Below the pieces are notes generated by a model. The model ran no database searches and was not told the DNA's origin. It saw nothing but the letters and a program-made list of their open reading frames with translations. Position numbers and translations under genes: made by a program. From assembly GCA_016201695.1 (NCBI GenBank), contig JACQCK010000020.1, positions 1 through 39,439 of the forward strand: a DNA stretch of 39,439 nucleotides, in the 5' to 3' direction. The stretch comes from Candidatus Roizmanbacteria bacterium (lineage in GTDB: Bacteria; Patescibacteriota; Microgenomatia; UBA1406; GWC2-37-13). This document shows, one piece after another, positions 24,665 to 31,832 of the stretch. Position 1 is the stretch's first letter. Each line of letters begins with the position of its first letter.

Positions 24665-25509
24665 TCACGATCTCAAAACCTTAACTAAGGCTACTTGAGA
24701 AAGAAGAACATTAAACATTCTATTTTCATTTTTACGATTATTGTATCTAAATGCAAATTCATCTACATATGCTTGTAAATGTTTTTTACTAACGTGACGA
24801 TAAACTCCATAAATTCCCCGCTTTAGATGACTCCAGACATTTTCAGCATTTTGAGTATAAATATCTCCTACTCTAAAATTCTTTTTATGATTTATGCTGT
24901 AATGGTTATAACCCAACTTTTTAAGTTGATAATAACCTGCATATTCATCTGTCATAATTCTTGCTTTTGGTGAAACAAATTTATTTATTTGTTCAATTAC
25001 TTTCCACCTTTTTTAATCATTCCCATAACTACTTCTTTTGGTTTTTCATTTCCATGCCAAACTTTCATTCGGTTATAGCCTTTTCCGCCAACAAACGTTT
25101 CGTCAATTTCAACATCTCCTTCAAGAGGAGTTATATCCATGTCTGCCATCAATTTTCTGATTTGATGAAACATTCTCCATGCGGTTTTATAGGTTACACC
25201 CAATTCTCTTTGTAATTGTTTAGCCGATACACCCGCACGAGTATTTATCATTAGAAACATAGCATAAAACCATGAAGTTAAAGGAGTAGTTGTTTTTTCA
25301 AGGACTGTTCCTGCAAGTGGAGAGATTTGATGATTACCACCAAATTCACATTCGTACACAGGTCGCCCTTTTACCTTGTAATACTTTGTTATTTTCTCAC
25401 ATTGTTTACAGAAAATTCCATTAGGGAAACGGGTATTTTTTATCGCTTCTAAACATTTCTCGTTAGAGCTATAAACCTTTAGAAAGTCAGAGTAAGTAAA
25501 TCTATCCAT
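24665..25509 (-). pseudogene. IS1595-family (ISXO2-like) transposase, split by a frameshift
   Basis: Two frames together make one transposase. The first (24997-25509, 170 residues) has the N-terminal zinc ribbon (FCKQCEKITKYY), the HTH-like SAKQLQRELGVTYKTAWRM, and the first catalytic Asp in VEIDETFVGG. The second (from about 25000 down to 24665) has TDEYAGY with the second Asp and NAENVWSHLKRGIYGVYRHV, then FAFRYNNR. The switch falls at or after ATT-AAAAAA-GGTGG (near 25012-25022), and a -1 shift restores VIEQINKFVSPKARIMTDEYAG. The run is not in the classic A-AAA-AAG phase, so I favour a disabling mutation, though slippage is possible. Confidence 0.85.
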
Positions 25510-25626
25510 ATATCCTTATCTTAACATATTATTTACATGTTGTCAAGGGATAAGTGCCATAATAGATAATAAGATATCGATCTGGTAAGGACATTATCAG
25601 AGGGTCGGTAAGACAGCCTTTTTCAG

Positions 25627-26193
25627 TCAAGGGCGTTTGAGTATAATCGTACTATGCGCACGAGGAATCCATTTTTCGCCGGGATACCGCTCTTCTTTAT
25701 AGACGCTCGGAACGCTTAGTGAAAAAGCAACTGAAGGTACTCTCACCGGAGTGCTTAGCTTCCATAAGGCGTTATGGAAGTCTTGATCATGTCGCAGTAG
25801 TTGACCGGCCGATTTCAGATTATCAACAGTAGATAGGTCGAACTGAAGATCTACATCAGAGGTTGGTATTACGAATCCAGTTATTGACGAGCCCCAATTA
25901 CGAGCAGAAATTAGTTGTGTCTGTCGAGAAGTTAACGCGCCGATCGTAAAGGTCAAAATTATACTGGCTGCTTGAGCAAACTTTACGGCCAGTTCAGGGC
26001 TAAGTATACGGATGTCGTTAAAGTATCTTATTTGCTTAATGCCTTTTTCTTGCAAAGCGTTAATTAATCTAGCCACTTTTTCCGGATCAACCCGAACGAC
26101 ACTTATTGGCCCGTTTTGCTCGGTAATAGTCGTTTGTTTTAAATCGTCAGTCAGAAGGTCAAAAATATTTGCTCCGCCTTCATTATCAATCAT
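25627..26193 (-). CDS. Nucleotidyltransferase-superfamily protein, uncharacterised
   Basis: A 188-residue protein. RNWGSSITGFVIPTSDVDLQF (99-119) is a good match to the nucleotidyltransferase hairpin hG[GS]x(9-13)Dh[DE]h with Asp113 and Asp115. The remaining N-terminal helices and the C-terminal VPSVAFSLSVPSVYK segment are unfamiliar. Such proteins adenylylate small molecules, proteins or RNA ends. The ATG directly abuts a TATAAT (26194-26199); another AT-rich box (GATAAT 26206-26211) lies upstream, so the promoter assignment is open. It is followed on the same strand by the IS and lies downstream of the Doc pair. Confidence 0.6.
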   Translation of the reverse strand: MIDNEGGANIFDLLTDDLKQTTITEQNGPISVVRVDPEKVARLINALQEKGIKQIRYFNDIRILSPELAVKFAQAASIILTFTIGALTSRQTQLISARNWGSSITGFVIPTSDVDLQFDLSTVDNLKSAGQLLRHDQDFHNALWKLSTPVRVPSVAFSLSVPSVYKEERYPGEKWIPRAHSTIILKRP

Positions 26194-26280
26194 ATTATAC
26201 GCATAATTATCTCATTTTTTTTTCGTCTTATTCTTTGTCGATATTCTTCATTATTAAGATAGGCTAAGGACCCTACTTTA

Positions 26281-26676
26281 TTATAATTGATGCCATGACA
26301 GAAAAGAAGGTAATAATTCACGCTTCAGAATACGAGGGTGGTTGATAAGAAGCTTTCGTCCCTCCCCGCTATTAAGAACTTCTTTTTTTGAACACTGTAT
26401 TTCATATCCATTTAAATTAAGAAATCTTAGAGAGGTAAAAAATCCGGTTCTTTTGTTTCCGTCATTAAAGGGATGGTTTTTTATCAGTGAATGAATCAAG
26501 GATGCGGCCTGTTTCCATACTGTTTCATAAAGTAACTTTCCTCCAAAAGTTACTTTCGGTAGTTCAACCGCGGAATGCAGAAGACTGAAATCGCGGATTC
26601 CTGCTCTTCCGCCGCCGACCGCAAGCATCTTCTCATGTATGAGATAGGTTTCGGTAAGATCAACATATCTGGTCAT
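26281..26676 (-). CDS. doc: Doc-type Fic toxin
   Basis: A 131-residue Fic-fold protein with the Doc signature HPFNDGNKRT (about 68-77) and the preceding helix KQAASLIHSLIKN. Doc proteins phosphorylate EF-Tu and stop translation; classic Fic enzymes transfer AMP. The Lys in GNKR is the Doc variant. The C-terminal 35 residues (from about CSKKEVL) do not look like the usual Doc ending and may reflect drift or a late frameshift. It starts 1 nt after the antitoxin stop, so the two are coupled. Confidence 0.85.
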   Translation of the reverse strand: MTRYVDLTETYLIHEKMLAVGGGRAGIRDFSLLHSAVELPKVTFGGKLLYETVWKQAASLIHSLIKNHPFNDGNKRTGFFTSLRFLNLNGYEIQCSKKEVLNSGEGRKLLINHPRILKRELLPSFLSWHQL

Positions 26677-26677
26677 A

Positions 26678-26923
26678 TTACCTATTGGCCAGTTCTTTTA
26701 TCACGTTCTCGTATTTCTTCGCGGTGTTTTCCAGCCAATGAAAAAATTCAGGAGTTAAACTTTTCATTCCGCTAGCCTCTTTAGGTTTAACAAGCAACAT
26801 TTTGTGTTCGATATCGTGTTCAACTACAACCTGATCGCCGACTTTATAACCGGTTTCTTCAATAAAGGATTTGGGTATGGTTAAAGCGACCGAGTTACCG
26901 ACTCTAATTATTTTCTGGGTCAT
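26678..26923 (-). CDS. AbrB/MazE-fold antitoxin of the Doc pair
   Basis: An 81-residue protein. Residues 1-50 (KIIRVGNSVALTIPKSFIEE, then KVGDQVVVE) form an AbrB/SpoVT swapped-hairpin DNA-binding domain. The C-terminal helix (LTPEFFHWLENTAKKYENVI) is the likely Doc-neutralising segment, equivalent to the Phd tail. It is the first gene of the pair. A palindrome at 26939-26955 overlaps its promoter and is the probable autoregulatory operator. Confidence 0.85.
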   Translation of the reverse strand: MTQKIIRVGNSVALTIPKSFIEETGYKVGDQVVVEHDIEHKMLLVKPKEASGMKSLTPEFFHWLENTAKKYENVIKELANR

Positions 26924-26937
26924 ATTATTAACAATTA

Positions 26938-26975
26938 ATTATAACAATGTTATAACAAGGCCAATCGCTTGTCAA
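26938..26975 (-). promoter_or_regulatory. Promoter and palindromic operator of the AbrB-Doc operon
   Basis: TTATAAC-3 nt-GTTATAA (26939-26955) is a 7+7-bp inverted repeat just upstream of the antitoxin. On the minus strand TTGACA (26970-26975) precedes TATAAC (26949-26954) at 15 nt, and TATAAT (26938-26943) lies 14 nt before the ATG. The palindrome covers both possible -10 boxes, as expected for repression by the antitoxin. Confidence 0.6.
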
Positions 26976-27010
26976 GTTTTTTTTGTTTTTGTTTGATATA
27001 ATAGTCTAAA

Positions 27011-27580
27011 GTGAGAATCGACGCCAGATATTATCAAACTGTTAGAGATATCAACAGAGTTTTCCACTTGGAAAAAAGAACTCCGTTAACCGAAGCCGAA
27101 ATGCTTAGTTGTCTAAAAGATCCTGCCGCCGGCAAATTCCCGTCCCTAGAGACGGCCTTAGAGGCAAGAAAAGCCACGCTGCCGAAATCTTGGAGTGTTG
27201 CCAATGTTCTCGCGGCGACCTGTGCAGGAGTCGCCGGTATTTTAAGAGCAGATATGAGATTGCTTTCGTTGGTACCGCAAGAAGTCAGTCTGATAGTCGA
27301 TAGTGATAGTGTACAACCAAACAAAATCCATGAACCGATTGAGATGGCGGCTTTTGTGGTGAGTTATGCCGATGGAAAAGATTTTCAAGGTAATGTCCGT
27401 GTCTTTCCTCCTTATGATTATTATAGAGGCTATACCGGCCTACCTCATTCCTGTATTCCGGTTAGTGGTTATCCGCCGGGATGTTATGATTCCTCTTTAT
27501 TCAATCTTGAGACAAGAATGTTTACGCCAATCGGAGCAAGATTGGTTGACTTTGTCGCGAGGACAGTCGAGGCAAGATGA
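27011..27580 (+). CDS. Hypothetical protein
   Basis: A 189-residue protein without recognisable family motifs. The N-terminus is basic and helical; there is a short hydrophobic stretch (VANVLAATCAGVAGIL, about 63-78) too short to call a firm membrane helix; the C-terminal half is Tyr/Pro-rich. TATAAT (26997-27002) ends 8 nt before the GTG start, giving a leaderless message. It is divergent from the AbrB-Doc operon. Confidence 0.55.
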   Translation: MRIDARYYQTVRDINRVFHLEKRTPLTEAEMLSCLKDPAAGKFPSLETALEARKATLPKSWSVANVLAATCAGVAGILRADMRLLSLVPQEVSLIVDSDSVQPNKIHEPIEMAAFVVSYADGKDFQGNVRVFPPYDYYRGYTGLPHSCIPVSGYPPGCYDSSLFNLETRMFTPIGARLVDFVARTVEAR

Positions 27581-27617
27581 GTCAATCAGAGAAGCGCGCG
27601 TAGGTCTTCTTAATAAG

Positions 27618-28505
27618 TTAAGTCCATAACCGTATATTCTTTTTTGTTTCTTCAACAAGTTTATTGGAAAAATATTTGTTTAGATCAACCAGTATTTTCC
27701 TGGTGCCATAGATCGGATTGCCGTTAAGAATGCTTAGCAATTCTTTTTTGTCTTTAAATAAGCTTTCTTGAGTGTTTTTAACAAGACTGCTTAGCATATT
27801 CCAAATCTTAAAACCGGTCGTGAAAACAACACTGTCCATGTTTTTACCGGTGAAGAGTTTATTTTCTTCCTGCTGCACCTGTTGATAAATCTGAAGGGCG
27901 TGAAACGAGGCTTGGAGGTTGTTTATCTGATCCTGTTTTAAATATGGTTTTAGGTTTTTAATAAGGGTCAACCCATTTTTACTAAGTAAAATTAGTACTT
28001 TTTCGCTGATCCAGCTTCTTCTATCGGTAATGTGCAGTCCGGCCGCAAGCACCCTAACGATGTTTTCCGCCCGCAAATAATGCCAGCCGAGGGGGCTTCG
28101 AGGATACTCTTCGAGGTCAAGAGGATAGTCGTATTTATAGTAATGACTGTCCATGGCCGATTGAAAAAGAAAAAGCAGGACGATGAGAGAGACCATTTTG
28201 TCGCTGTCTGATAGCAGTTCTAGCCTAGGCAAGGTCTTGGCAACTGCCTGGCAGAATTTGAGGTAGAGGCGAAGATTGTTTAGTAAATCCCGCCTGAATT
28301 TTGCCGGGTGATTAATATACGTTGCCAGTTCCATTGGTGAGAGCGGGGGAGCGAACTCATCTTTGGCCCAGTTGATGAAGGCTTCGTCTTTGGTGTGCGG
28401 ATTGTCTTTATAATGCGTCATTTTAGGACTGATGACGATCTTGTTTAACGCCGGCAGGTTTTTTTTGGTGAAGCCGATTTTTTCAAGGACGAGTCGGGTT
28501 AGCAC
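27618..28505 (-). CDS. Hypothetical helical protein
   Basis: A 295-residue, Leu/Lys-rich, mostly helical soluble protein; no family is recognised. SHYYKYDYPLDLEEYPRSP (about 122-140) is its most distinctive stretch. It uses a GTG start with TATAAT (28514-28519) ending 8 nt ahead, so it is probably leaderless. It converges with the gene at 27011 and follows the methyltransferase on the same strand, with its own promoter. Confidence 0.55.
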   Translation of the reverse strand: MLTRLVLEKIGFTKKNLPALNKIVISPKMTHYKDNPHTKDEAFINWAKDEFAPPLSPMELATYINHPAKFRRDLLNNLRLYLKFCQAVAKTLPRLELLSDSDKMVSLIVLLFLFQSAMDSHYYKYDYPLDLEEYPRSPLGWHYLRAENIVRVLAAGLHITDRRSWISEKVLILLSKNGLTLIKNLKPYLKQDQINNLQASFHALQIYQQVQQEENKLFTGKNMDSVVFTTGFKIWNMLSSLVKNTQESLFKDKKELLSILNGNPIYGTRKILVDLNKYFSNKLVEETKKNIRLWT

Positions 28506-28556
28506 ACAGGGAAATTATACTATATTGCGGTTAAGTAAAATCTCCTCGCCTGTTTT

Positions 28557-29138
28557 TTACCTTTTGACTGCCGAGATTTCGTGAATAGAGATCAAAGACT
28601 CGTCTAGTTTGGTAAGACCGGTAACCAGATATTGCGAAAAGTCCGTTCCATAACCTTCGATCTGACGAAGCTTGAGCGTTCTTTGCTTAACGGAAAATCC
28701 GGCGTTTTTGGCGAGTAAAGACGCTTTTTTAGGCCCGCCGTATAGTCTATCAGGACTGAGTAAGCGCTCAAGTAAAGATTGGGGCGGATCAATATCTTCG
28801 AGCAAGAGGTGAACGCTACCCGTTCTTTTTAAGACTCTATGTAATTCCAACCAAAATCCTTGTTGTGTCGCTAAGGCGAGTAAAAGACTGTCGTAAGGGA
28901 AAAGTATTTCCACTTTATTAACGCTCTCGTTGCCAACCGGTAACGATCTGATTCCTCCATCAATAAAGGCGTTAGCAACAACTGGTGGAGTACCATATGT
29001 TTGTTGACAACTAATGAGTCGTTCCGGATTTATATCGACTCCAATCCGTAAGGTTGACGATGGATCGCCGTTGATATAATTACCGCCAAATCCGATACCA
29101 AGGTCAAGGACGCGTGTTTTACAGCCTTCTGCCGACAT
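28557..29138 (-). CDS. Class I SAM-dependent methyltransferase-like protein
   Basis: A 193-residue protein with motif I VLDLGIGFGGN (10-20) and motif II IGVDINPERL (32-41), then VEILFPYDSLLLAL at the position of motif IV and a post-motif WLELHRVLKRTGSVHLL. This is the class I methyltransferase core without extra domains. The catalytic substrate-specific segment is not diagnostic. Its promoter (TTGACA/TATACT) lies between the gene and the second copy of the 93-bp repeat. Confidence 0.7.
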   Translation of the reverse strand: MSAEGCKTRVLDLGIGFGGNYINGDPSSTLRIGVDINPERLISCQQTYGTPPVVANAFIDGGIRSLPVGNESVNKVEILFPYDSLLLALATQQGFWLELHRVLKRTGSVHLLLEDIDPPQSLLERLLSPDRLYGGPKKASLLAKNAGFSVKQRTLKLRQIEGYGTDFSQYLVTGLTKLDESLISIHEISAVKR

Positions 29139-29148
29139 AAAGAAGAAA

Positions 29149-29177
29149 AGTATATCGTTTCACAAAAAAGATGTCAA
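29149..29177 (-). promoter_or_regulatory. Promoter of the methyltransferase gene
   Basis: Minus strand: TTGACA (29172-29177), 17-nt spacer, TATACT (29149-29154), 10 nt to the ATG. The -35 begins 6 nt outside the 93-bp repeat. Confidence 0.65.
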
Positions 29178-29183
29178 ACTGAT

Positions 29184-29276
29184 ATATACCACTCGCAAAT
29201 GAATTTGCTCGAGTATATACCCCTCTAAACCGCTTTGACCCCGCTTAGCGGGGCAAACCAGTGTAAGACGGGTATA
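29184..29276 (-). repeat. 93-bp dispersed repeat, copy 2 (inverted)
   Basis: Inverted relative to copy 1 at 17410-17502, with 90 of 93 positions identical. Here the inner stem-loop CCCCGCTTAGCGGGG is perfectly self-complementary. It again lies between divergent genes: the methyltransferase promoter on one side and the pfpI fragment on the other. Confidence 0.85.
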
Positions 29277-29303
29277 CTTTAAATACAGATACATTATACA
29301 GTC

Positions 29304-29527
29304 GTGAAAAAAGCACTCATTCTTACCGCCGATCAGTTTGAAGATATGGAAGTCATGTATCCATTGTTCCGTTTGCAAGAGGCGGGTTGGTCGGTAGTCG
29401 TTGCGGCGCCAAAAAAAGACAGTTTATCCAGGAGCGAATTGCAGAGTATAAGAAGATTCTACATAGTTCTCAATGATGTGAATTGACCACAAGCGGACGA
29501 TTAGATTTTTTGGTAATATTACCTGGT
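29304..29527 (+). pseudogene. Truncated DJ-1/PfpI duplicate
   Basis: The first 38 codons (MKKALILTADQFEDMEVMYP, then LFRLQEAGW) are nearly identical to the intact gene at 30643. After AAPKKD the frame is lost, but decayed similarity continues: DVN, a stop, then DDY(D)FLVI.PG near 29498-29527 matches VNPDDYDLLVIPGG of the full gene. The catalytic Cys region is absent. Similarity ends where the dehydrogenase start codon begins, so a duplication joint lies here. A 60-codon product could be made from GTG 29304 but would be non-functional. Confidence 0.7.
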
Positions 29528-30482
29528 GAAGATATTTATTACCCGTCCGATCCCCGGCCAATTTAATAATCTTCTGACCGATAAGAATTATGAGCTCGAT
29601 GTTTACGAGAAGGATGAAGTTTGCCCGAGGGAGATACTGCTTGAGCGAATTAAAAATTCAGATGCGGTCCTTACTCAATGGGAAGATTATGTGGACAAAG
29701 AGTTTTTCGACGCAGCCGGCGACAATTTAAAGATTGTCGCAAATTTTGGCACGGGAGTAGACAGAATAGATCTAAACGAAGCCGCCAGAAGGAATATAGT
29801 CGTTACCGACACGCCGACTGACTCTGTATTTTTGGCGACTGCCGAGGGCGCGGTGGCTTTACTGGCGAGCGTTGCCAAACGCGTAACCAAGCTCTATGCA
29901 AAATTACTAAAAAATGATCTTCCGGAGTATTCCCCAATTGGCGAAATGGGTCTTTCTTTAAGAAATAAAACAACGGGAATAGTCGCCTTGGGGAATATAG
30001 GAAGTAAAGTTGCGGCGATGATGGCTAAGGGCTTTAACAATAAAATTCTTTATATAAGTCGCACCCACAAAGAGGCTCTGGAGAAAGAACTGCCTACAAA
30101 AAAAGTAGAGTTAACTGAACTTTTTTCTCAATCTGATTTTATCTTTATTACGATTCCTTATACTCCGCAAACAGCAAAGATAGTTAGTTCTGAACTTTTA
30201 AACTCTATGAAACCGACGGCGATTTTAGTGAGCGTATCGCCAGCCGAAGTGATCGATGAACAGGCATTGCTTTCTCTACTTACTCAAAAAAAGATTTATG
30301 GTGCGGCGCTGGATATCTCTCAGAATATTTCCCGGCCGCTGGAAACCGACAACGTAATATTGACCTCGCATATGATCAATATGGAAAGCGATGTCACTTT
30401 AGAAATGACCAGGATTTGCCTGCAAAATATCGCCAACGTCTTAAGCGGGCAGAAGCCTCTTAGCCCCGTAACGAAGCACTAA
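29526..30482 (+). CDS. D-isomer 2-hydroxyacid dehydrogenase
   Basis: A 318-residue NAD(P)-dependent oxidoreductase. NFGTGVDRIDL (73-83), the dinucleotide loop GIVALGNIGSK (151-161) and His282 of the C-terminal LTSHMIN are typical. LYISRT (175-180) has Ser-Arg where NAD enzymes carry Asp, which favours NADP. The usual substrate-binding NxxRG segment reads SVSPAEVID (236-244), lacking the Arg. The substrate could be glyoxylate, hydroxypyruvate or a 2-ketoacid, but the missing Arg makes this uncertain. TAATAT (29514-29519) ends 6 nt before the GTG start and lies within the pfpI remnant. Confidence 0.8.
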   Translation: MKIFITRPIPGQFNNLLTDKNYELDVYEKDEVCPREILLERIKNSDAVLTQWEDYVDKEFFDAAGDNLKIVANFGTGVDRIDLNEAARRNIVVTDTPTDSVFLATAEGAVALLASVAKRVTKLYAKLLKNDLPEYSPIGEMGLSLRNKTTGIVALGNIGSKVAAMMAKGFNNKILYISRTHKEALEKELPTKKVELTELFSQSDFIFITIPYTPQTAKIVSSELLNSMKPTAILVSVSPAEVIDEQALLSLLTQKKIYGAALDISQNISRPLETDNVILTSHMINMESDVTLEMTRICLQNIANVLSGQKPLSPVTKH

Positions 30483-30642
30483 TTGTATAAAAGTTCAAAC
30501 CTCATCATTTTTCAGGGTAAAATATTTTTGAGGATTTTTTCTCCCGTCTAAATGGTCCATCTTCAATTAAGGCTCAGCCTTGAAAAGACTAGGTGCTGAT
30601 TTTCTCGTAGTGTGTTTGCATATCAGGGAGTATAATAAAAGC

Positions 30643-31167
30643 ATGAAGAAAGCGGTTATTTTGACTGCGGATAAATTTGAGGACATGGAAGTAATGTATC
30701 CTCTGTTTCGCCTCCAGGAGGCGGGCTGGCAAGTCGATGTCGCCGCGCCAAAAAAGGAAGCGATTCACGGAGAATTTGGCTACGGCGAGCTCAAGCCCGA
30801 TATTCTGATTGAAAAAGTTAATCCTGACGATTACGATTTACTCGTTATCCCCGGCGGTTCACCGGAGGGCGCGCCGGCGATCGTGCGAAAAATAAAAAAG
30901 GCGCAGGAAATTACCCGGTCATTCTTCGATAAGAATAAACCAGTGGCCTCCGTCTGCCATGGGCCGTGGTTGTTGGCTGATTCGGGTGTAATCAAAGGCA
31001 AACGCCTCACGTCATACTGGCACGACGGCGTGCCGGAAAGCGTCAAAGCCGCCGGCGGCAAATGGGAAGATAAAGAAGTCGTCGTTGATGGCAATCTGGT
31101 GACTTCCCGCTGGCCGGCCGACCTGCCGGCCTTCATGCGCGAAGTGATGAAGTTGGTGAGTAAGTAA
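30643..31167 (+). CDS. pfpI: DJ-1/PfpI-family protein (glyoxalase III/deglycase-like)
   Basis: A 174-residue DJ-1/PfpI protein. The nucleophile elbow ASVCHGPWLL has Cys105 followed by His106, as in PfpI proteases and glyoxalase III enzymes; the acidic FEDME (12-16) supplies the conserved Glu. The IPGGSPEGAP loop is also conserved. Members hydrolyse peptides or detoxify methylglyoxal and glycated products. The open frame extends upstream, but ATG 30643 is right because TATAAT (30631-30636) ends 6 nt before it and the truncated copy starts at the same residue. It is full length for the family. Confidence 0.88.
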   Translation: MKKAVILTADKFEDMEVMYPLFRLQEAGWQVDVAAPKKEAIHGEFGYGELKPDILIEKVNPDDYDLLVIPGGSPEGAPAIVRKIKKAQEITRSFFDKNKPVASVCHGPWLLADSGVIKGKRLTSYWHDGVPESVKAAGGKWEDKEVVVDGNLVTSRWPADLPAFMREVMKLVSK

Positions 31168-31212
31168 TCCTTTCGTCTTTGCTCAACCTAACATCCAATT
31201 GCCAGGAGACAA

Positions 31213-31482
31213 TTAATAGCGCCTATATTTATCATGTGATCCAATATCTATAAATAGAGCTTGCGAACTATCTATCCAATAAAAGAAGATCCGATCGCCT
31301 TTACTTATCCTTATTGTCCAAACGTTGGAGCCTTTCAGTTTTTCCAAATGCAAGCCGGGATGACGAGCGTTTTTCAGAAAAAGTTTAATTTTGGAAATGA
31401 CTGTCTCAACTAGTTTGGACTTATTCTTTAAATACTTTTTTCTTTGTGAAAGATAATAATCAGAGTAATGGATAGTGGTCAT
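31213..31482 (-). CDS. RelE/YafQ-type mRNA interferase toxin
   Basis: An 89-residue basic protein. The pattern Lys-rich helix, HPGLHLEKLKGSNVWTIRI, then GDRIFFYW and a C-terminal GSHDKYRRY fits RelE/YafQ-like ribosome-dependent RNases. The terminal His/Asp/Lys/Tyr group carries likely catalytic residues. Its ATG overlaps the antitoxin stop (TAATG), indicating coupling. Confidence 0.78.
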   Translation of the reverse strand: MTTIHYSDYYLSQRKKYLKNKSKLVETVISKIKLFLKNARHPGLHLEKLKGSNVWTIRISKGDRIFFYWIDSSQALFIDIGSHDKYRRY

Positions 31483-31754
31483 TACTTTAAACCCGCTTCT
31501 GACCTCATCGACTCCTGGTCCGCTTCCAGTTCCTCTAAATTAGAAATAGGTTTTGCCTTCCCCGCCTGATATTCTTTAAGGGCTTTTTTCAAAACTTCCT
31601 CAAGTTGAATTTTTTCCAGAAGATCTAGGCCAATCACGGCCCCTTGGGGTTTGTTATTTACCATGACAACAATAGGCTCTCTAATTTTATTAGCTTTATT
31701 TAGGATTTTTTTATATTCTCGCTGGATTTGTCTTGCCGACACGGTGTTGTACAT
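31482..31754 (-). CDS. Phd/YefM-type antitoxin
   Basis: A 90-residue protein. NTVSARQIQREYKKIL followed by REPIVVMVNNKPQGAVIGLD is the Phd/YefM DNA-binding fold; the acidic C-terminal helix neutralises the toxin. The ATG at 31754 (MYNTVSA) is chosen: the frame is open further upstream but TATATT (31762-31767) ends 7 nt before this codon. A 19-bp palindrome covers the -35 box. Confidence 0.82.
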   Translation of the reverse strand: MYNTVSARQIQREYKKILNKANKIREPIVVMVNNKPQGAVIGLDLLEKIQLEEVLKKALKEYQAGKAKPISNLEELEADQESMRSEAGLK

Positions 31755-31761
31755 GTAATTG

Positions 31762-31800
31762 AATATACCACAATAATAGGAGTATGTCAAGTTGACATAC
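31762..31800 (-). promoter_or_regulatory. Promoter with 19-bp palindromic operator for Phd-RelE
   Basis: GTATGTCAA-G-TTGACATAC (31782-31800) is a perfect palindrome. On the minus strand its TTGACA (31785-31790) is the -35, with a 17-nt spacer to TATATT (31762-31767). Antitoxin binding here would block the promoter. Confidence 0.72.
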
Positions 31801-31832
31801 CTTAACTTTCAAAGATTAAAAACCCAATCGCT

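Larger units (their letters stand above)
24602..25558 (-). mobile_element. IS1595 (ISXO2-like) insertion sequence, approximate bounds
   Basis: The transposase reading frames lie between two weakly related ends: GAACACTATC near 24602 and, on the minus strand, GGCACTTATCC starting at 25558. The match is loose (CACT-ATC core) and no 8-bp target duplication is visible, so the borders are tentative. The element sits directly behind the restriction-modification gene. Confidence 0.45.

Noticed and set aside
30565-30595. AAGGCT-C-AGCCTT hairpin as terminator after the dehydrogenase gene
   Set aside because: Only 6 bp and not followed by a T-run on either strand.
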